Source of the DNA: Paraburkholderia fungorum
GTDB lineage: Bacteria > Pseudomonadota > Gammaproteobacteria > Burkholderiales > Burkholderiaceae
Assembly: GCF_003610895.1 (NCBI RefSeq)
Contig: NZ_MCAS01000023.1
Coordinates: forward strand, 310,001-374,000
Direction of reading: 5' to 3'
DNA: 64,000 nt
Below the pieces are notes generated by a model. The model was not told the DNA's origin, did no database searches, and saw only the letters and a program-made list of their open reading frames with translations. Position 1 is the stretch's first letter; each line of letters starts with the position of its first letter. Below are positions 16,686 through 25,820 of the stretch, piece after piece. Position numbers and translations under genes: made by a program.

Positions 16686-16739
16686 TGTACGATTTTTATA
16701 GCTTGTACGATTTTATGATACATTAATAAAAATCGTACA
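16686..16739. promoter_or_regulatory. Three copies of an operator half-site before the AbiE-like pair
   Basis: TGTACGATTTTTATA occurs at 16686-16700, again as TGTACGATTTTATGA at 16704-16718, and in inverted orientation as TAATAAAAATCGTACA at 16724-16739. The block is AT-rich and ends 10 bp before the first start codon, so it covers promoter and leader. AbiEi antitoxins are known to repress their own promoter by binding inverted repeats, which fits. Confidence 0.7.
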
Positions 16740-16749
16740 CGAGTACACT

Positions 16750-17814
16750 ATGCCGCGCCCCGCCAATTCGTTTCTTGAAACGCAGATTCTTGAAGACGCG
16801 TGCGATGCATTCGAACGCTCCACGGGCATCTACACGGCGAAGCCGGTGCGTAAGGTCGTTCCATACGGCGACGCCGCAATTGAATTCGACCTATCCGGAC
16901 GGAAATTTACAATGCCTGTGCACATCAAGACACGGGCGAGCTCAGTGGATATCGCGAGCATTATTCTCGCGCAACATCGTCTGCATGCAACGAAACCGCG
17001 TTCGCGTCAGCGCCCGCTCATGCTGGTCGCGCCCCACGTCGACCCGGAACTCGCCGGCCGTCTGATCGAGCAGAACGTGCCGTTTCTGGACGCGGGGGGC
17101 AATGCGTTTCTGAGCGAGCCTGAAGGTATGGTCATGATCAGCGGTCGGCCAAAACCGCAGCATGCGCAAAAGCCACAGACAGGACGTGCCACCACGCGCA
17201 AAGGACTGCAGGTGATGTTCGCTATAGCGACACAGCGCGGTCTCGTCTCGCAGCCGTATAGAACTATCGCCGAGGCCTCTGGCGTGGCATTGAGCACCGC
17301 AAACCAGGTCATCGACGATCTGCAGTTCCGTGGGCTTGTCGCGCTGAAGAGCAGCGGCGAGCGCATCTTTCCCGACTGGCAGAAATTTGTCTTCGAGTGG
17401 GCCAGCCTTTATCAGACCCGCCTGCGATTCAAACTTGGTGCGCGACGCTTCGCGAGCACGACGCCTGACTGGTGGCGCGTGTTCGACTTCGCTAATTTCG
17501 ACGCTCGACTCGGCGGCGAGTCGGCGGCGGACATCCTGACGCATGAACTGAAGGCCGCGAAAGTCACGCTATACAGCCGTGCCCCGCTTGGCAGTCAGTT
17601 CATGCTGAACGCCCGGCTGCGCCCCGATCCACGTGGAGATGTCGAGATTCTTGAATCGTTCTGGCCGGAGTCTCTCGAGCGTGGCTGGACGGAACCTGGC
17701 CGTCAGCCGCTAGTTCACCCGTTCCTCATCTACGCGGATCTCGTCGCCTCGGGCGATAGCCGTAACCTTTCCACCGCCGCGCAAATCTATGAGCAGTACA
17801 TTACCCAGCCTTAA
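16750..17814 (+). CDS. AbiEi-type antitoxin and autorepressor of a type IV toxin-antitoxin system
   Basis: A 354-residue protein. The N-terminal part includes YGDAAIEFDLSGRKFTMPVH and NVPFLDAGGNAFLSEPEGMV, a segment I associate with the AbiEi_2 group of antitoxins. The middle part holds a winged-helix-like segment, PYRTIAEASGVALSTANQVI followed by DDLQFRGLVALKSSGERIF, which would bind DNA. The C-terminal region (about 220-354) resembles the nucleotidyltransferase-partner domain (ADILTHELKAAKVTLYSRAP). It overlaps the next gene by 26 bp, the expected antitoxin-then-toxin order. It probably represses the promoter through the repeated half-sites upstream and counteracts the partner without direct contact, as in other AbiE systems. 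Assignment by motif and context, not alignment. Confidence 0.7.
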   Translation: MPRPANSFLETQILEDACDAFERSTGIYTAKPVRKVVPYGDAAIEFDLSGRKFTMPVHIKTRASSVDIASIILAQHRLHATKPRSRQRPLMLVAPHVDPELAGRLIEQNVPFLDAGGNAFLSEPEGMVMISGRPKPQHAQKPQTGRATTRKGLQVMFAIATQRGLVSQPYRTIAEASGVALSTANQVIDDLQFRGLVALKSSGERIFPDWQKFVFEWASLYQTRLRFKLGARRFASTTPDWWRVFDFANFDARLGGESAADILTHELKAAKVTLYSRAPLGSQFMLNARLRPDPRGDVEILESFWPESLERGWTEPGRQPLVHPFLIYADLVASGDSRNLSTAAQIYEQYITQP

Positions 17815-18682
17815 GGTTGCCGAAGAGCGTCCCGTGCATCCAGTCACCGCAGCGCTGCTTGCCAGGGTCCAGCAGGCCGCACGCCAGCTTGGCGTGAAGT
17901 TTGCCGTCGCAGGCGCAACCGCTCGGGATCTGGTGCTTTGGCATGTGCACGGCATTCGTGCGGAACGTGCCACGCGCGATGTCGACGTTGCGGTTTGTGC
18001 GATCAGCTGGGACGCATATGGAGCCCTGATTGCCGGGCTCGAGCAGACAGGACTCTTCAGGGCGAGTATCAAGGCGCAGCACACTCTGGTTTTTGATGAT
18101 CCGGACGTCGGTCGGCCGGTGCCGTTGGACCTGGTTCCGTTCGGCGATCTCGAGGCCCCTGAAGGCTCGGTCACCTGGCCGCCCCGGGGCGACGTTGTGA
18201 TGAATGTTCTCGGGTTCCGTGAGGCCGTCGATACGTCTGTCGAGATAGACATTGGTGAACGCATCGTGGTGCCTGTTGTGAGCCTGCCGTGCCTTGCTCT
18301 TCTGAAAATTCTTGCATGGTACGACCGGCGTGCCGCCAAGAATACTGACGCATCGGACCTGCTTCTGATTCTTCGCAACTACTGCGACGCGGGCAATATG
18401 GATCGCGTTTGGGTAAACGGCGCCGACCTGCTCGAGGTGCATGACTTCGATGTTGGCCTTGCGGCATCGGCGCTGCTAGGTCGCGAATCGCGACAGATTG
18501 CTTTGCCCGCAACGTTCGACGCCGTCTCGGCGATCCTCTCGGACGACGCCGTGTACGACACACTGAGGCGCGACATGCTGGCCCGTGCCGTCGTTCAGAT
18601 GCTCGACGACGCCGCCGATGGATCCGACCGGACGTTGTCAGCTTTTCGGAATGCCTTCCTGGGCATATCGGGCAGCGTTTGA
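17789..18682 (+). CDS. AbiEii/AbiGii-like nucleotidyltransferase toxin
   Basis: A 297-residue protein with a nucleotidyltransferase core. GVKFAVAGATARDLVLWHVH is followed by ERATRDVDVAVCAISWDAYG, in which the two Asp (residues 64 and 66) would be the metal ligands. Later come VPLDLVPFGD and LPCLALLKILAWYDRRAAKN with TDASDLLLILRNY, the Lys...Asp...Asp-Leu pattern typical of AbiEii proteins. Such toxins transfer nucleotides to targets such as tRNA in studied relatives; the substrate here is unknown. The start overlaps the antitoxin gene by 26 bp. The canonical Gly-Gly-Ser/Thr loop is Ala-Gly-Ala here, a variation that may affect activity. Confidence 0.7.
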   Translation: MSSTLPSLKVAEERPVHPVTAALLARVQQAARQLGVKFAVAGATARDLVLWHVHGIRAERATRDVDVAVCAISWDAYGALIAGLEQTGLFRASIKAQHTLVFDDPDVGRPVPLDLVPFGDLEAPEGSVTWPPRGDVVMNVLGFREAVDTSVEIDIGERIVVPVVSLPCLALLKILAWYDRRAAKNTDASDLLLILRNYCDAGNMDRVWVNGADLLEVHDFDVGLAASALLGRESRQIALPATFDAVSAILSDDAVYDTLRRDMLARAVVQMLDDAADGSDRTLSAFRNAFLGISGSV

Positions 18683-18764
18683 GCTGGTCAGGGGCGGGTG
18701 ACGAAAGCACGCTGGGGGAGTACGACGAACGCCGGAGGCGCGGCGTCCGCGTAATCAATAGCGG

Positions 18765-21700
18765 CTATTGCTCCAGTTTGACGCCTCTGACTGTGTTGAA
18801 TTTTTTCCGCAGCCAATCCGCCCAATCCTCCAGCACCGTGTAGACCACCGGCACCACCACCAGCGTCAGAATCGATGACGTAATCACGCCGCCGATCACC
18901 GTCTGCCCGAGCGGCCCGCGCTGCTCGCCGCCTTCGCCGAGCGCCGCCGCCAGCGGCAGCATGCCGAAGATCATCGCCAGCGTGGTCATCAGAATGGGAC
19001 GCAGACGCACACGTGCCGCTTCGAGCAGCGCTTCACGCCGCTCCATCACACGACCCTTGCCGGATGCGTCGAGCAGAGTGCCACGCCGTGCCTGATTGGC
19101 GAAGTCGATCAGCAAAATCGCGTTCTTGGTCACGAGACCCATCAACATCACGAAGCCGATGATCGAGAACATGTTCAGCGTGCTGCCGAACAGCAGCAGC
19201 GCGATCAGCACGCCGATCAGGGTAAGCGGCAGCGACGCCATGATGGCGAGCGGTTGCGCGAAACTGGCGAACTGCGACGCGAGAATCATGTAGATGAAGA
19301 TCACCGCGAGCGCCAATGCCTCCACCGCGTACACGAACGATTCGTTCATGCTCTTGGTCGAGCCTTCGAATCGGTAGTGGTAGCCGGCCGGCAGATGCAT
19401 CGCATCGAGCGTCTTCGCGACGTCCGAGGCCACTTCGCCGGGCGAGCGGCCATTCACGTTTGCCGACAGCAGCACCTCGCGCTGCAGGTCGCGCCGGCTC
19501 AACACGTCCGGGCCGGTCGTCTTGACGATATCCGCGATCTGCCGCAACGGCACCAGCACGGGGGCGCCGTTCGCGTCAGTGCGGTTGGTGGCGATCATCA
19601 GCCGCGCCAGATCGTCGACGTCCTCGCGCTGCGAGCGCGGCAAGCGCACGCTGACGTCGTAGTCCTGGTCGTCGGGCGCACGCCACGTGCTGATCGCGTC
19701 GCCTGAGAGCAGGGGCCGCAACGCGGTGCCGATATCGGCCACACCCACACCGAGGTCGGACGCCAGTTCGCGCTTCACGTTGATCGCGACAATCGGCTTA
19801 TCCGCCTTGAGACTCGAATCGAGATCGACGAGCCCCGGGATTTTTGCCATCCGTGCCTGAGCCGTATCCGCAAGCCGGCGCAGTTCGTCGATGTTGTCGC
19901 CCTGCAGGCTCAACTGGATCGTTTTCGTGCTGCCGGCGCCGTCCGGCATGCCGATTTGCGTGACCGACACGCCCGCTACGGAGGCGAGCCGCGCGCGAAA
20001 CGCATCGTTCAATTCCACCACGCCGCGCGTGCGGTCGCGCCGGTCTTTCAGTCGTACGGTGATGAGCGCGGTGTTTTTGCCTTGCGTGTTGTCCGAGTTG
20101 ACCGTTGCATAACTGAAGCGCACTTCGGGGTAGGTGGCGAGAATTGCTTGCACCTGTTTAACTTTTTCCGAGGTGGCTTCGAGCGAGGTGCCCACCGTCG
20201 TGTTTAAGCCGATCTGTGTTTCGGAGAAGTCCGCATTCGGCACGAATTCGGTGCCGACGAAGGGCACCAGAAACAGGCTGCCGAAGAACGTGGCCGCTGC
20301 CACGACCAGCGTGATTGCGCGGTGCTTCAGCGACCAGCCGAGCAGGCGCTGGTAGAACGCGGTGAGCCGGTCGATCTGCCTGTCGAACAGATGCAGCGAA
20401 CGTTCGATGACGCGCCCATAGCGAAACCCCTTGCGGCCCGTGTCCGCGTCGTGCAGATCGGGGTCCGGCCAGATGGAGGACAGCATGGGATCGAGCGTGA
20501 ACGACACGAACATCGAGATCAGCACGGCGGCGGCCACCGTGATGCCGAACTGATGGAAGAAGCGGCCGATGATGCCGCCCATGAACCCCACCGGCAAAAA
20601 GACGGCGACGATCGAAAAGGTGGTCGCCAGCACGGCGAGCGCGATTTCCTTGGTGCCGTCGAGCGCGGCGGTGCGGTGGTCCGCGCCGAGCTGCACGTGC
20701 CGCACGATGTTTTCGCGCACCACGATCGCATCGTCGATCAGCAAGCCGACGCATAAAGACAGCGCCATTAGCGTGATCACGTTGATCGTGAAGCCGCACG
20801 CATACATCACCGCGAAGGTGCCGATCAACGCAATCGGCAGGGTGAGGCCGGTGATTACCGTGCTGCGCCACGAGCCGAGGAACAGGAACACGATCAGCAC
20901 GGTCAGCAGCGCGCCTTCGAGCAGGGTGCGCTTCACTTCGTTGACGCTTTCTTCGATGTTGATCGACGAATCGTCAGTGATGCTGAGTTTGACGCCCGGC
21001 GGCAGTTGCGGCTGCAGAAGGGCCACGGCGTCACGCACGCCGTGCGCGACGTCCACGGTGTTCTCGCCTTGCGCCTTGATGATCGACAGGAACAGTGCGC
21101 GCTGCCCGTTCAGCAGGGCCATGCTGTCGGGCTCCTGCTGGCCGTCCACCACCTCGGCGACCTGATCGAGTGTGATGGGCTGGGTGGCGGACGAAGCCGT
21201 AGGAATCGCCGACTGCGCGCCGCGCCGCGCGACGATGATGCGTTTGAAGTCGTCCGGCTTCTCGAAGCGGCCTTTGACCTGCACGGTCTGCTCGATATTG
21301 CGCGAGGTGAGCGGCCCGGCCGGAATCTCCTGATTCTCGTTCTGTACGGCGCGGATCACCTGGTCGACGCCGATCGAAAGCGCCTGCAGCTTCTGCGGAT
21401 TCACGTCGATCTGCACCTGCCGCTTCACGCCGCCCACCAGCGACACCGAGCCGACGCCGCGCACGGTTTCGAGCCGCTTGCGCACGATCTGATCGGCGAC
21501 CGTGGTGAGATCGCGCGTGGACAGCGACGCGCCCGGCGCGTTCGAGATCGCCACCGTGATGATTGGCATATCCGACGGGTCATAGCGCAGCACGCGCGGA
21601 TCCTTCACGCCGTCGCGCAGATCGGGGCGGATCAGCGCGATCTTGTCGCGCACGTCCTGGGCGGCTTGCACCGCGTCCACCGAAAGATCGAATTGCACCA

Positions 21701-21974
21701 CCACGACCGACTGCGCGTCATACGAACGCGAGGTGATTTCGTCGATGCCGCTGATCGTGTTGACCGCTTCCTCGATCTTGCGCGTGACGTCCGACTCGAC
21801 CGATTCCGGCGACGCCCCCGGATACGCGGTCTGCACGACCACGACCGGAAACGCGATGTCCGGGAACTGATCGACCTTGAGCCGCTGATAGGAAAACAGG
21901 CCGATGACGAGAAGCGCCATCATCATCATCGTGGCGAGCACCGGGTTGCCGATGCTGATGCGGGTGAACCACAT
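18765..21974 (-). CDS. RND-family efflux pump inner-membrane protein
   Basis: A 1069-residue protein, normal length for a hydrophobic/amphiphilic efflux (HAE1-like) RND transporter. It starts MWFTRISIGNPVLATMMMMA, has the porter-domain region VDQFPDIAFPVVVVQTAYPG, ASPESVESDVTRKIEEAVNT, the TM4 region MALSLCVGLLIDDAIVVREN with paired Asp, and a C-terminal TM block IMTTLAMIFGMLPLAAALGE. It works with a periplasmic adaptor and an outer-membrane channel to expel drugs or metabolites using the proton gradient. The adaptor gene lies 15 bp upstream on the same strand; no channel gene is adjacent. Substrate not inferable. Confidence 0.93.
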   Translation of the reverse strand: MWFTRISIGNPVLATMMMMALLVIGLFSYQRLKVDQFPDIAFPVVVVQTAYPGASPESVESDVTRKIEEAVNTISGIDEITSRSYDAQSVVVVQFDLSVDAVQAAQDVRDKIALIRPDLRDGVKDPRVLRYDPSDMPIITVAISNAPGASLSTRDLTTVADQIVRKRLETVRGVGSVSLVGGVKRQVQIDVNPQKLQALSIGVDQVIRAVQNENQEIPAGPLTSRNIEQTVQVKGRFEKPDDFKRIIVARRGAQSAIPTASSATQPITLDQVAEVVDGQQEPDSMALLNGQRALFLSIIKAQGENTVDVAHGVRDAVALLQPQLPPGVKLSITDDSSINIEESVNEVKRTLLEGALLTVLIVFLFLGSWRSTVITGLTLPIALIGTFAVMYACGFTINVITLMALSLCVGLLIDDAIVVRENIVRHVQLGADHRTAALDGTKEIALAVLATTFSIVAVFLPVGFMGGIIGRFFHQFGITVAAAVLISMFVSFTLDPMLSSIWPDPDLHDADTGRKGFRYGRVIERSLHLFDRQIDRLTAFYQRLLGWSLKHRAITLVVAAATFFGSLFLVPFVGTEFVPNADFSETQIGLNTTVGTSLEATSEKVKQVQAILATYPEVRFSYATVNSDNTQGKNTALITVRLKDRRDRTRGVVELNDAFRARLASVAGVSVTQIGMPDGAGSTKTIQLSLQGDNIDELRRLADTAQARMAKIPGLVDLDSSLKADKPIVAINVKRELASDLGVGVADIGTALRPLLSGDAISTWRAPDDQDYDVSVRLPRSQREDVDDLARLMIATNRTDANGAPVLVPLRQIADIVKTTGPDVLSRRDLQREVLLSANVNGRSPGEVASDVAKTLDAMHLPAGYHYRFEGSTKSMNESFVYAVEALALAVIFIYMILASQFASFAQPLAIMASLPLTLIGVLIALLLFGSTLNMFSIIGFVMLMGLVTKNAILLIDFANQARRGTLLDASGKGRVMERREALLEAARVRLRPILMTTLAMIFGMLPLAAALGEGGEQRGPLGQTVIGGVITSSILTLVVVPVVYTVLEDWADWLRKKFNTVRGVKLEQ

Positions 21975-21989
21975 AGGCGAGGGCTCCGG

Positions 21990-23180
21990 TCAGCGTGCGC
22001 TGCTTGTACCCGGCGCGCTGGCCGCTTGTGGAGGCGTCTGCGCGGCCTCGGCCGGCTGCACCACATGCACGGTGCTGCCGATCCGCAATGAGCCGAGATT
22101 GTTCTTCACGATCTGCTGGCCAGACGTCAGCGGTCCGCTGACGATCTCGGTCCATGTGTTGCCATCGGCATCTCCGGTCGCGCCGGTCTCCATGGTCTGC
22201 TCGACCAGCTTGCCGCTGACGAGCGCGTAGACGCTGCGACGCGTGCCGTCCGTGCGAATCGCGCTGGCGGGCACGACCAGCACGTCCTGGCGTTTGCCGA
22301 CCGAGATCGTACCGGTGCCGAACATGCCGACCCGCAGCGTGCCCGACGGATTGGCGACCTGCACATACACCATGATGGAACGCGAGCCGGCTTGCGCCGC
22401 CGGATTGATGCGCGTGATGGCGCCCTGGATGGGGGTGTCGATACCGTCGAAAGCGATCTGGATCGGCTGGCCGATCCGCACGCGGCCGATTTCGCCGACC
22501 GGCACCGGTGCTTCCAGTTCGAGCGTGCGCAGATCGACCACGTCGAACAGCTTGGTATCGACGGCAACTTTCTCGCCCGGTTCGACTGAGCGGGAGGCGA
22601 TCTGTCCGTCGAGCGGCGAGCGCACGACGGTGTCGTCCAAAGACAGATTCGACGACGCCAGCGCCGCCTTCGCCGCATCGAGATTCGCGCGGGCGATCTG
22701 ATACTGGCTTTGCGCGGTGTCGAAAGCGTTTTTCGAAATGAAGCCTTTTTCGACCAGCACGCGATTGTTGTCGAGCGTCTGCCTGGCGATGTCGAGCTGG
22801 CCGGCCATGGCGGCCATCTGGCCGCGCGTCTGCTCGGCGCGGGCGACATAGTCGCGGGCGTCGATCTTCACGAGGACCTGACCGGTTTTGACCGGGTCGC
22901 CTTCGCGCACCATGACCGTGAGCGCGGAGCCGGCCACTTTCGATTTCACCGCGGCTTGCGTGACGGCGCGTAGCGACCCGGTCAGCGGCAGCGTTTCGGA
23001 GAGCGTGCGGCGGCTGACGGTGGTGAGGTCCTCCGGCGCGAATTCGACGACGGAAGAGGGCGCCTCGACGTTGGCGGCCTCGGCGCCGCTGCGCTTTCTG
23101 ATGGCGTGGCCAATCGCGATGGCGAGGATCGCGACGGCTATGACAGCGGCGATGATGATGCGTTTTCTGGTTTTTAGCAT
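21990..23180 (-). CDS. RND efflux periplasmic adaptor (membrane fusion protein)
   Basis: A 396-residue protein from ATG 23180 (MLKTRKRIIIAAVIAVAILA, an N-terminal membrane anchor or signal); a GTG seven codons earlier is also open and neither has a strong ribosome site. The barrel-sandwich halves VKSKVAGSALTVMVREGDPV and LSLDDTVVRSPLDGQIASRS flank an alpha-hairpin rich in Ala/Gln. The beta-barrel (IGRVRIGQPIQIAFDGIDT) and membrane-proximal region (VLVVPASAIRTDGTRRSVYA) follow. A Pro/Ala/Ser tail ends the protein. It couples the pump encoded 15 bp downstream to an outer-membrane channel. Confidence 0.92.
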   Translation of the reverse strand: MLKTRKRIIIAAVIAVAILAIAIGHAIRKRSGAEAANVEAPSSVVEFAPEDLTTVSRRTLSETLPLTGSLRAVTQAAVKSKVAGSALTVMVREGDPVKTGQVLVKIDARDYVARAEQTRGQMAAMAGQLDIARQTLDNNRVLVEKGFISKNAFDTAQSQYQIARANLDAAKAALASSNLSLDDTVVRSPLDGQIASRSVEPGEKVAVDTKLFDVVDLRTLELEAPVPVGEIGRVRIGQPIQIAFDGIDTPIQGAITRINPAAQAGSRSIMVYVQVANPSGTLRVGMFGTGTISVGKRQDVLVVPASAIRTDGTRRSVYALVSGKLVEQTMETGATGDADGNTWTEIVSGPLTSGQQIVKNNLGSLRIGSTVHVVQPAEAAQTPPQAASAPGTSSAR

Positions 23181-23465
23181 GCGCGGTCTGACGGACTTCA
23201 CGGGCTGGCGAGCGGCGGCGGCCTTGTGGTCGCAAGGCGCCGCGCGCTCGCACGGAATCGGCGAAATTAGCCTGTGCCTGCGCTCACTGCAAGCTGGCCG
23301 TCAGCATGGTACACGCAGCTTGCAAGGCGCGCGCCGCTCGATCGGTGTGCTCGATCAAAGGGCATGCGCATTGATTCAAAATATGACTCGCCCGGACGGA
23401 CGATAGTGGGTGCAAGCGCCGCGCGCGGCTCGGCAGTCATGGAAAACGCCGCGCGCATGCGTTGC

Positions 23466-24626
23466 TTACTGGCTCAGGTACTCGAATTTGCCGTTCCTGA
23501 TGATGCCCATCACGCTCGCGCGCTGGTCGAGGCCGACGTGGTCTTTCGGGCTCGTATTGACCACTCCGTTAGGGACGACCAGTTCATGCGCGCGCTCCAG
23601 TTCGTCACGCAGCGCAACGCGGAAAGCCGGTGTGCCCGGCTGCGCTGTCTTCAATGCGCGCGCAACGGCGTCCTGCAAACGCGGATAGACGCCCGCCGCA
23701 TCGCCCGCGAACTGCGTGACGCTGCCCGGCCCGTACTTCGCTTCGTATTCGTTGGTGAACGCGAGCGCTGCTTTCTTCGCCGGATGGTCGGCCGGCAGCG
23801 TGCGCGCCACCACGACCGGCTGGGTCGGGAACAGCGTGCCTTCCACGTCCTTGCCGCCCAGCTTGATGAACTCGGGCGTGGCGATGCCGTGTGTTTGATA
23901 GATCGGGCCTTTGTAGCCGCGTTCGATCAGCGTGCGTTGCGGCAGCACGGTCGGCGTGCCGGCTCCGGCGATCAGGATCGCATCGGGTTTGGCGGCCATC
24001 AGCTTGAGAATCTGGCCGGTGACGCTCGCGTCGGTGCGGTTGTAGCGCTCGGTGGCCACCAGCTGGATGTGACGCAAGGCCGCGAATTTGCTGAACTCGT
24101 TGAGCCAGCTTTCACCGTAACCGTCCGCGAAACCAATGAAGCCTACCGTCTTCACGTTGTGGTTCGACATATAGCGCGTCATCACGTCGGCCATCGCGCT
24201 GTCGGTCTGCGCCATCTTGTAGGCCCATACCTTCTTGCCTTCCTGCGGCTCGACCACGCTCGCCGAGCCGATCAGCGTGATCATCGGCGTCTGGCTTTCG
24301 GCAACCGGATCGAGTGCCGCCATGGCGGCCGGCGTGATGTTCGGGCCGACGATCACGTCGACGTGGTCCTCATTAATCAGCTTGCGGATGTTGCGAACCG
24401 CATTGCCCGGGTCGGACGCATCGTCGAGGAAGATGTAATCGGCTTTCTGGCCGGCGATCGTGGCCGGCCACATCAGCATCGCGTTCTTGCTCGTAATGCC
24501 GATCACGGCGGCGGGGCCGGTGCTCGACAGGTCGATGCCGACCTTGATGTCGGCCTGCGCCGCGGTGGCGAGCAGGAGCGCGCCAAGAGCGGCGAGGCCG
24601 CTGATTTTTTTCTTATACGACGTCAT
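23466..24626 (-). CDS. Branched-chain amino acid-type ABC substrate-binding protein (orphan)
   Basis: A 386-residue exported protein. The signal peptide MTSYKKKISGLAALGALLLA ends near AQA. The mature domain has ADIKVGIDLSSTGPAAVIGI, DDASDPGNAVRNIRKLINED, VDVIVGPNITPAAMAALDPV and GFADGYGESWLNEFSKFAAL, landmarks of the LivJ-like (Peripla_BP_6) group that binds amino acids, amides or aromatic acids. No permease or ATPase genes are nearby, so it must borrow a transporter, or sense its ligand. It lies 33 bp downstream of cysB on the same strand, so it might be co-transcribed with that regulator and might carry a sulfur compound; that link is inference. Confidence 0.88.
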   Translation of the reverse strand: MTSYKKKISGLAALGALLLATAAQADIKVGIDLSSTGPAAVIGITSKNAMLMWPATIAGQKADYIFLDDASDPGNAVRNIRKLINEDHVDVIVGPNITPAAMAALDPVAESQTPMITLIGSASVVEPQEGKKVWAYKMAQTDSAMADVMTRYMSNHNVKTVGFIGFADGYGESWLNEFSKFAALRHIQLVATERYNRTDASVTGQILKLMAAKPDAILIAGAGTPTVLPQRTLIERGYKGPIYQTHGIATPEFIKLGGKDVEGTLFPTQPVVVARTLPADHPAKKAALAFTNEYEAKYGPGSVTQFAGDAAGVYPRLQDAVARALKTAQPGTPAFRVALRDELERAHELVVPNGVVNTSPKDHVGLDQRASVMGIIRNGKFEYLSQ

Positions 24627-24659
24627 CGAAGGGTCTCCGTAGCGGGAAGCGGGGTGATA

Positions 24660-25601
24660 TCAAAGTTCGTAGGTTTCGTGTTCGCCTTTGAGCGCCTGTT
24701 CGATCAGCTTGCGGTTCATGCTCGGCGACAGCAGTTCGACCAGCGTATACACATAGCTGCGCAGATACGCGCCCTGTTTCAGCGCGACCCGCGTCACATT
24801 GCTGCCGAACAGGTGGCCGACCGGCATCGCGCGCAAATGGCGGTCGCGCTCGGCGTTGAACGCGATATCCGCCATGATGCCGACGCCCAGTCCCAGCTCC
24901 ACGTAGGTCTTGATCACGTCGGCGTCGATCGCTTCCAGCACGATGTCCGGATGCAAGCCGCGCAGGCGGAACGCCTCGTTGATCTTGGTGCGCCCGGCGA
25001 ACGCGTTGTCGTAGGTGATCAGCGGATATTGGGTCAGATCATCCAGCGACAAAAGTTTGCGGTCGAGCAGCGGATGATCCGGCTGCATCACGGCGACGTG
25101 GTGCCACTGGAAGCACGGCAGCGAGACCAGTTCCTTATAGTTGGCGATCGCCTCGGTGGCGATCGCCAGATCGGCCTGATCGTGAATCACCATTTCGGCG
25201 ACCTGGGTCGGGCTGCCTTGCAGAATTGAAAGGTGAACTTTCGGGAAGCGCTTCTTGAATTCGGCGATGGCGGCCGGAAGTGAGTAGCGGGCCTGGGTGT
25301 GGGTGGCGGCGATCACCAGATTGCCCTGGTCCTGCGCCGCGTAATCTTTACCGACCCGCTTGAGACTCTCGACTTCCTGCAAAATCCGTTCAACCGACTG
25401 GAGAATGATGCGCCCCGGCTCGGTCAGCGAGCGCACGCGCTTGCCGTGCCGCGTGAAGATTTCGACGCCCAACTCGTCTTCCAGCTCGATGATCGCCTTG
25501 GAGACGCCCGGCTGGCTTGTAAACAGGGCTTTGGCCGCTTCGGTCAGGTTGAAATTCTGCCGCACAGCCTCGCGGACGAAGCGGAATTGATGCAGGTTCA
25601 T
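24660..25601 (-). CDS. cysB: CysB-type LysR regulator of sulfur assimilation
   Basis: A 313-residue LysR-family protein of the CysB subgroup. The HTH begins MNLHQFRFVREAVRQNFNLT and continues EAAKALFTSQPGVSKAIIEL; the effector domain has NLVIAATHTQARYSLPAAIA, a near-diagnostic CysB stretch with the Thr-His-Thr-Gln-Ala-Arg ligand loop. Other members of the subgroup (Cbl, SsuR) are close relatives, but divergent placement next to cysI favours CysB. CysB activates sulfate assimilation in response to N-acetylserine and O-acetylserine and is antagonised by sulfide. It shares the 219-bp AT-rich region 25602-25820 with the cys operon. Confidence 0.88.
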   Translation of the reverse strand: MNLHQFRFVREAVRQNFNLTEAAKALFTSQPGVSKAIIELEDELGVEIFTRHGKRVRSLTEPGRIILQSVERILQEVESLKRVGKDYAAQDQGNLVIAATHTQARYSLPAAIAEFKKRFPKVHLSILQGSPTQVAEMVIHDQADLAIATEAIANYKELVSLPCFQWHHVAVMQPDHPLLDRKLLSLDDLTQYPLITYDNAFAGRTKINEAFRLRGLHPDIVLEAIDADVIKTYVELGLGVGIMADIAFNAERDRHLRAMPVGHLFGSNVTRVALKQGAYLRSYVYTLVELLSPSMNRKLIEQALKGEHETYEL

Positions 25602-25820
25602 ATATAACCTCTCCGCATATCAAAAGAATTTTTTAGTCGTTTGAAATATAAGGCGAGTTTATTACGATCTGTCCATCTTTTTCAATATGGATATCTGTAT
25701 TTGTCATAAGCAAATGAGAGATGGGTCTAAACCCTGACTCGGCTGGACTGACAAATAGAGATATCCGGAGCGCGGCAGAACCGGACTGCCACGTGTAACG
25801 CAAAAAATTGGGGTCCCCGA
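25602..25820. promoter_or_regulatory. Divergent AT-rich control region of cysB and the cys operon
   Basis: These 219 bp are distinctly AT-rich compared with the flanks, for example the stretches around 25613-25660 (ATATCAAAAGAATTTTTTAG) and 25675-25710. This is where CysB would be expected to bind for both autoregulation and activation of cysI. CysB sites are degenerate, so I mark the region and not a single site. Confidence 0.55.

Noticed and set aside
21006..22091. A 361-residue plus-strand frame opposite the RND pump
   Set aside because: Antisense shadow of the RND gene; composition atypical for real proteins.
23274..25229. A 651-residue plus-strand open frame over the binding-protein and cysB genes
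   Set aside because: It spans two well-supported minus-strand genes and shows no recognisable domain.
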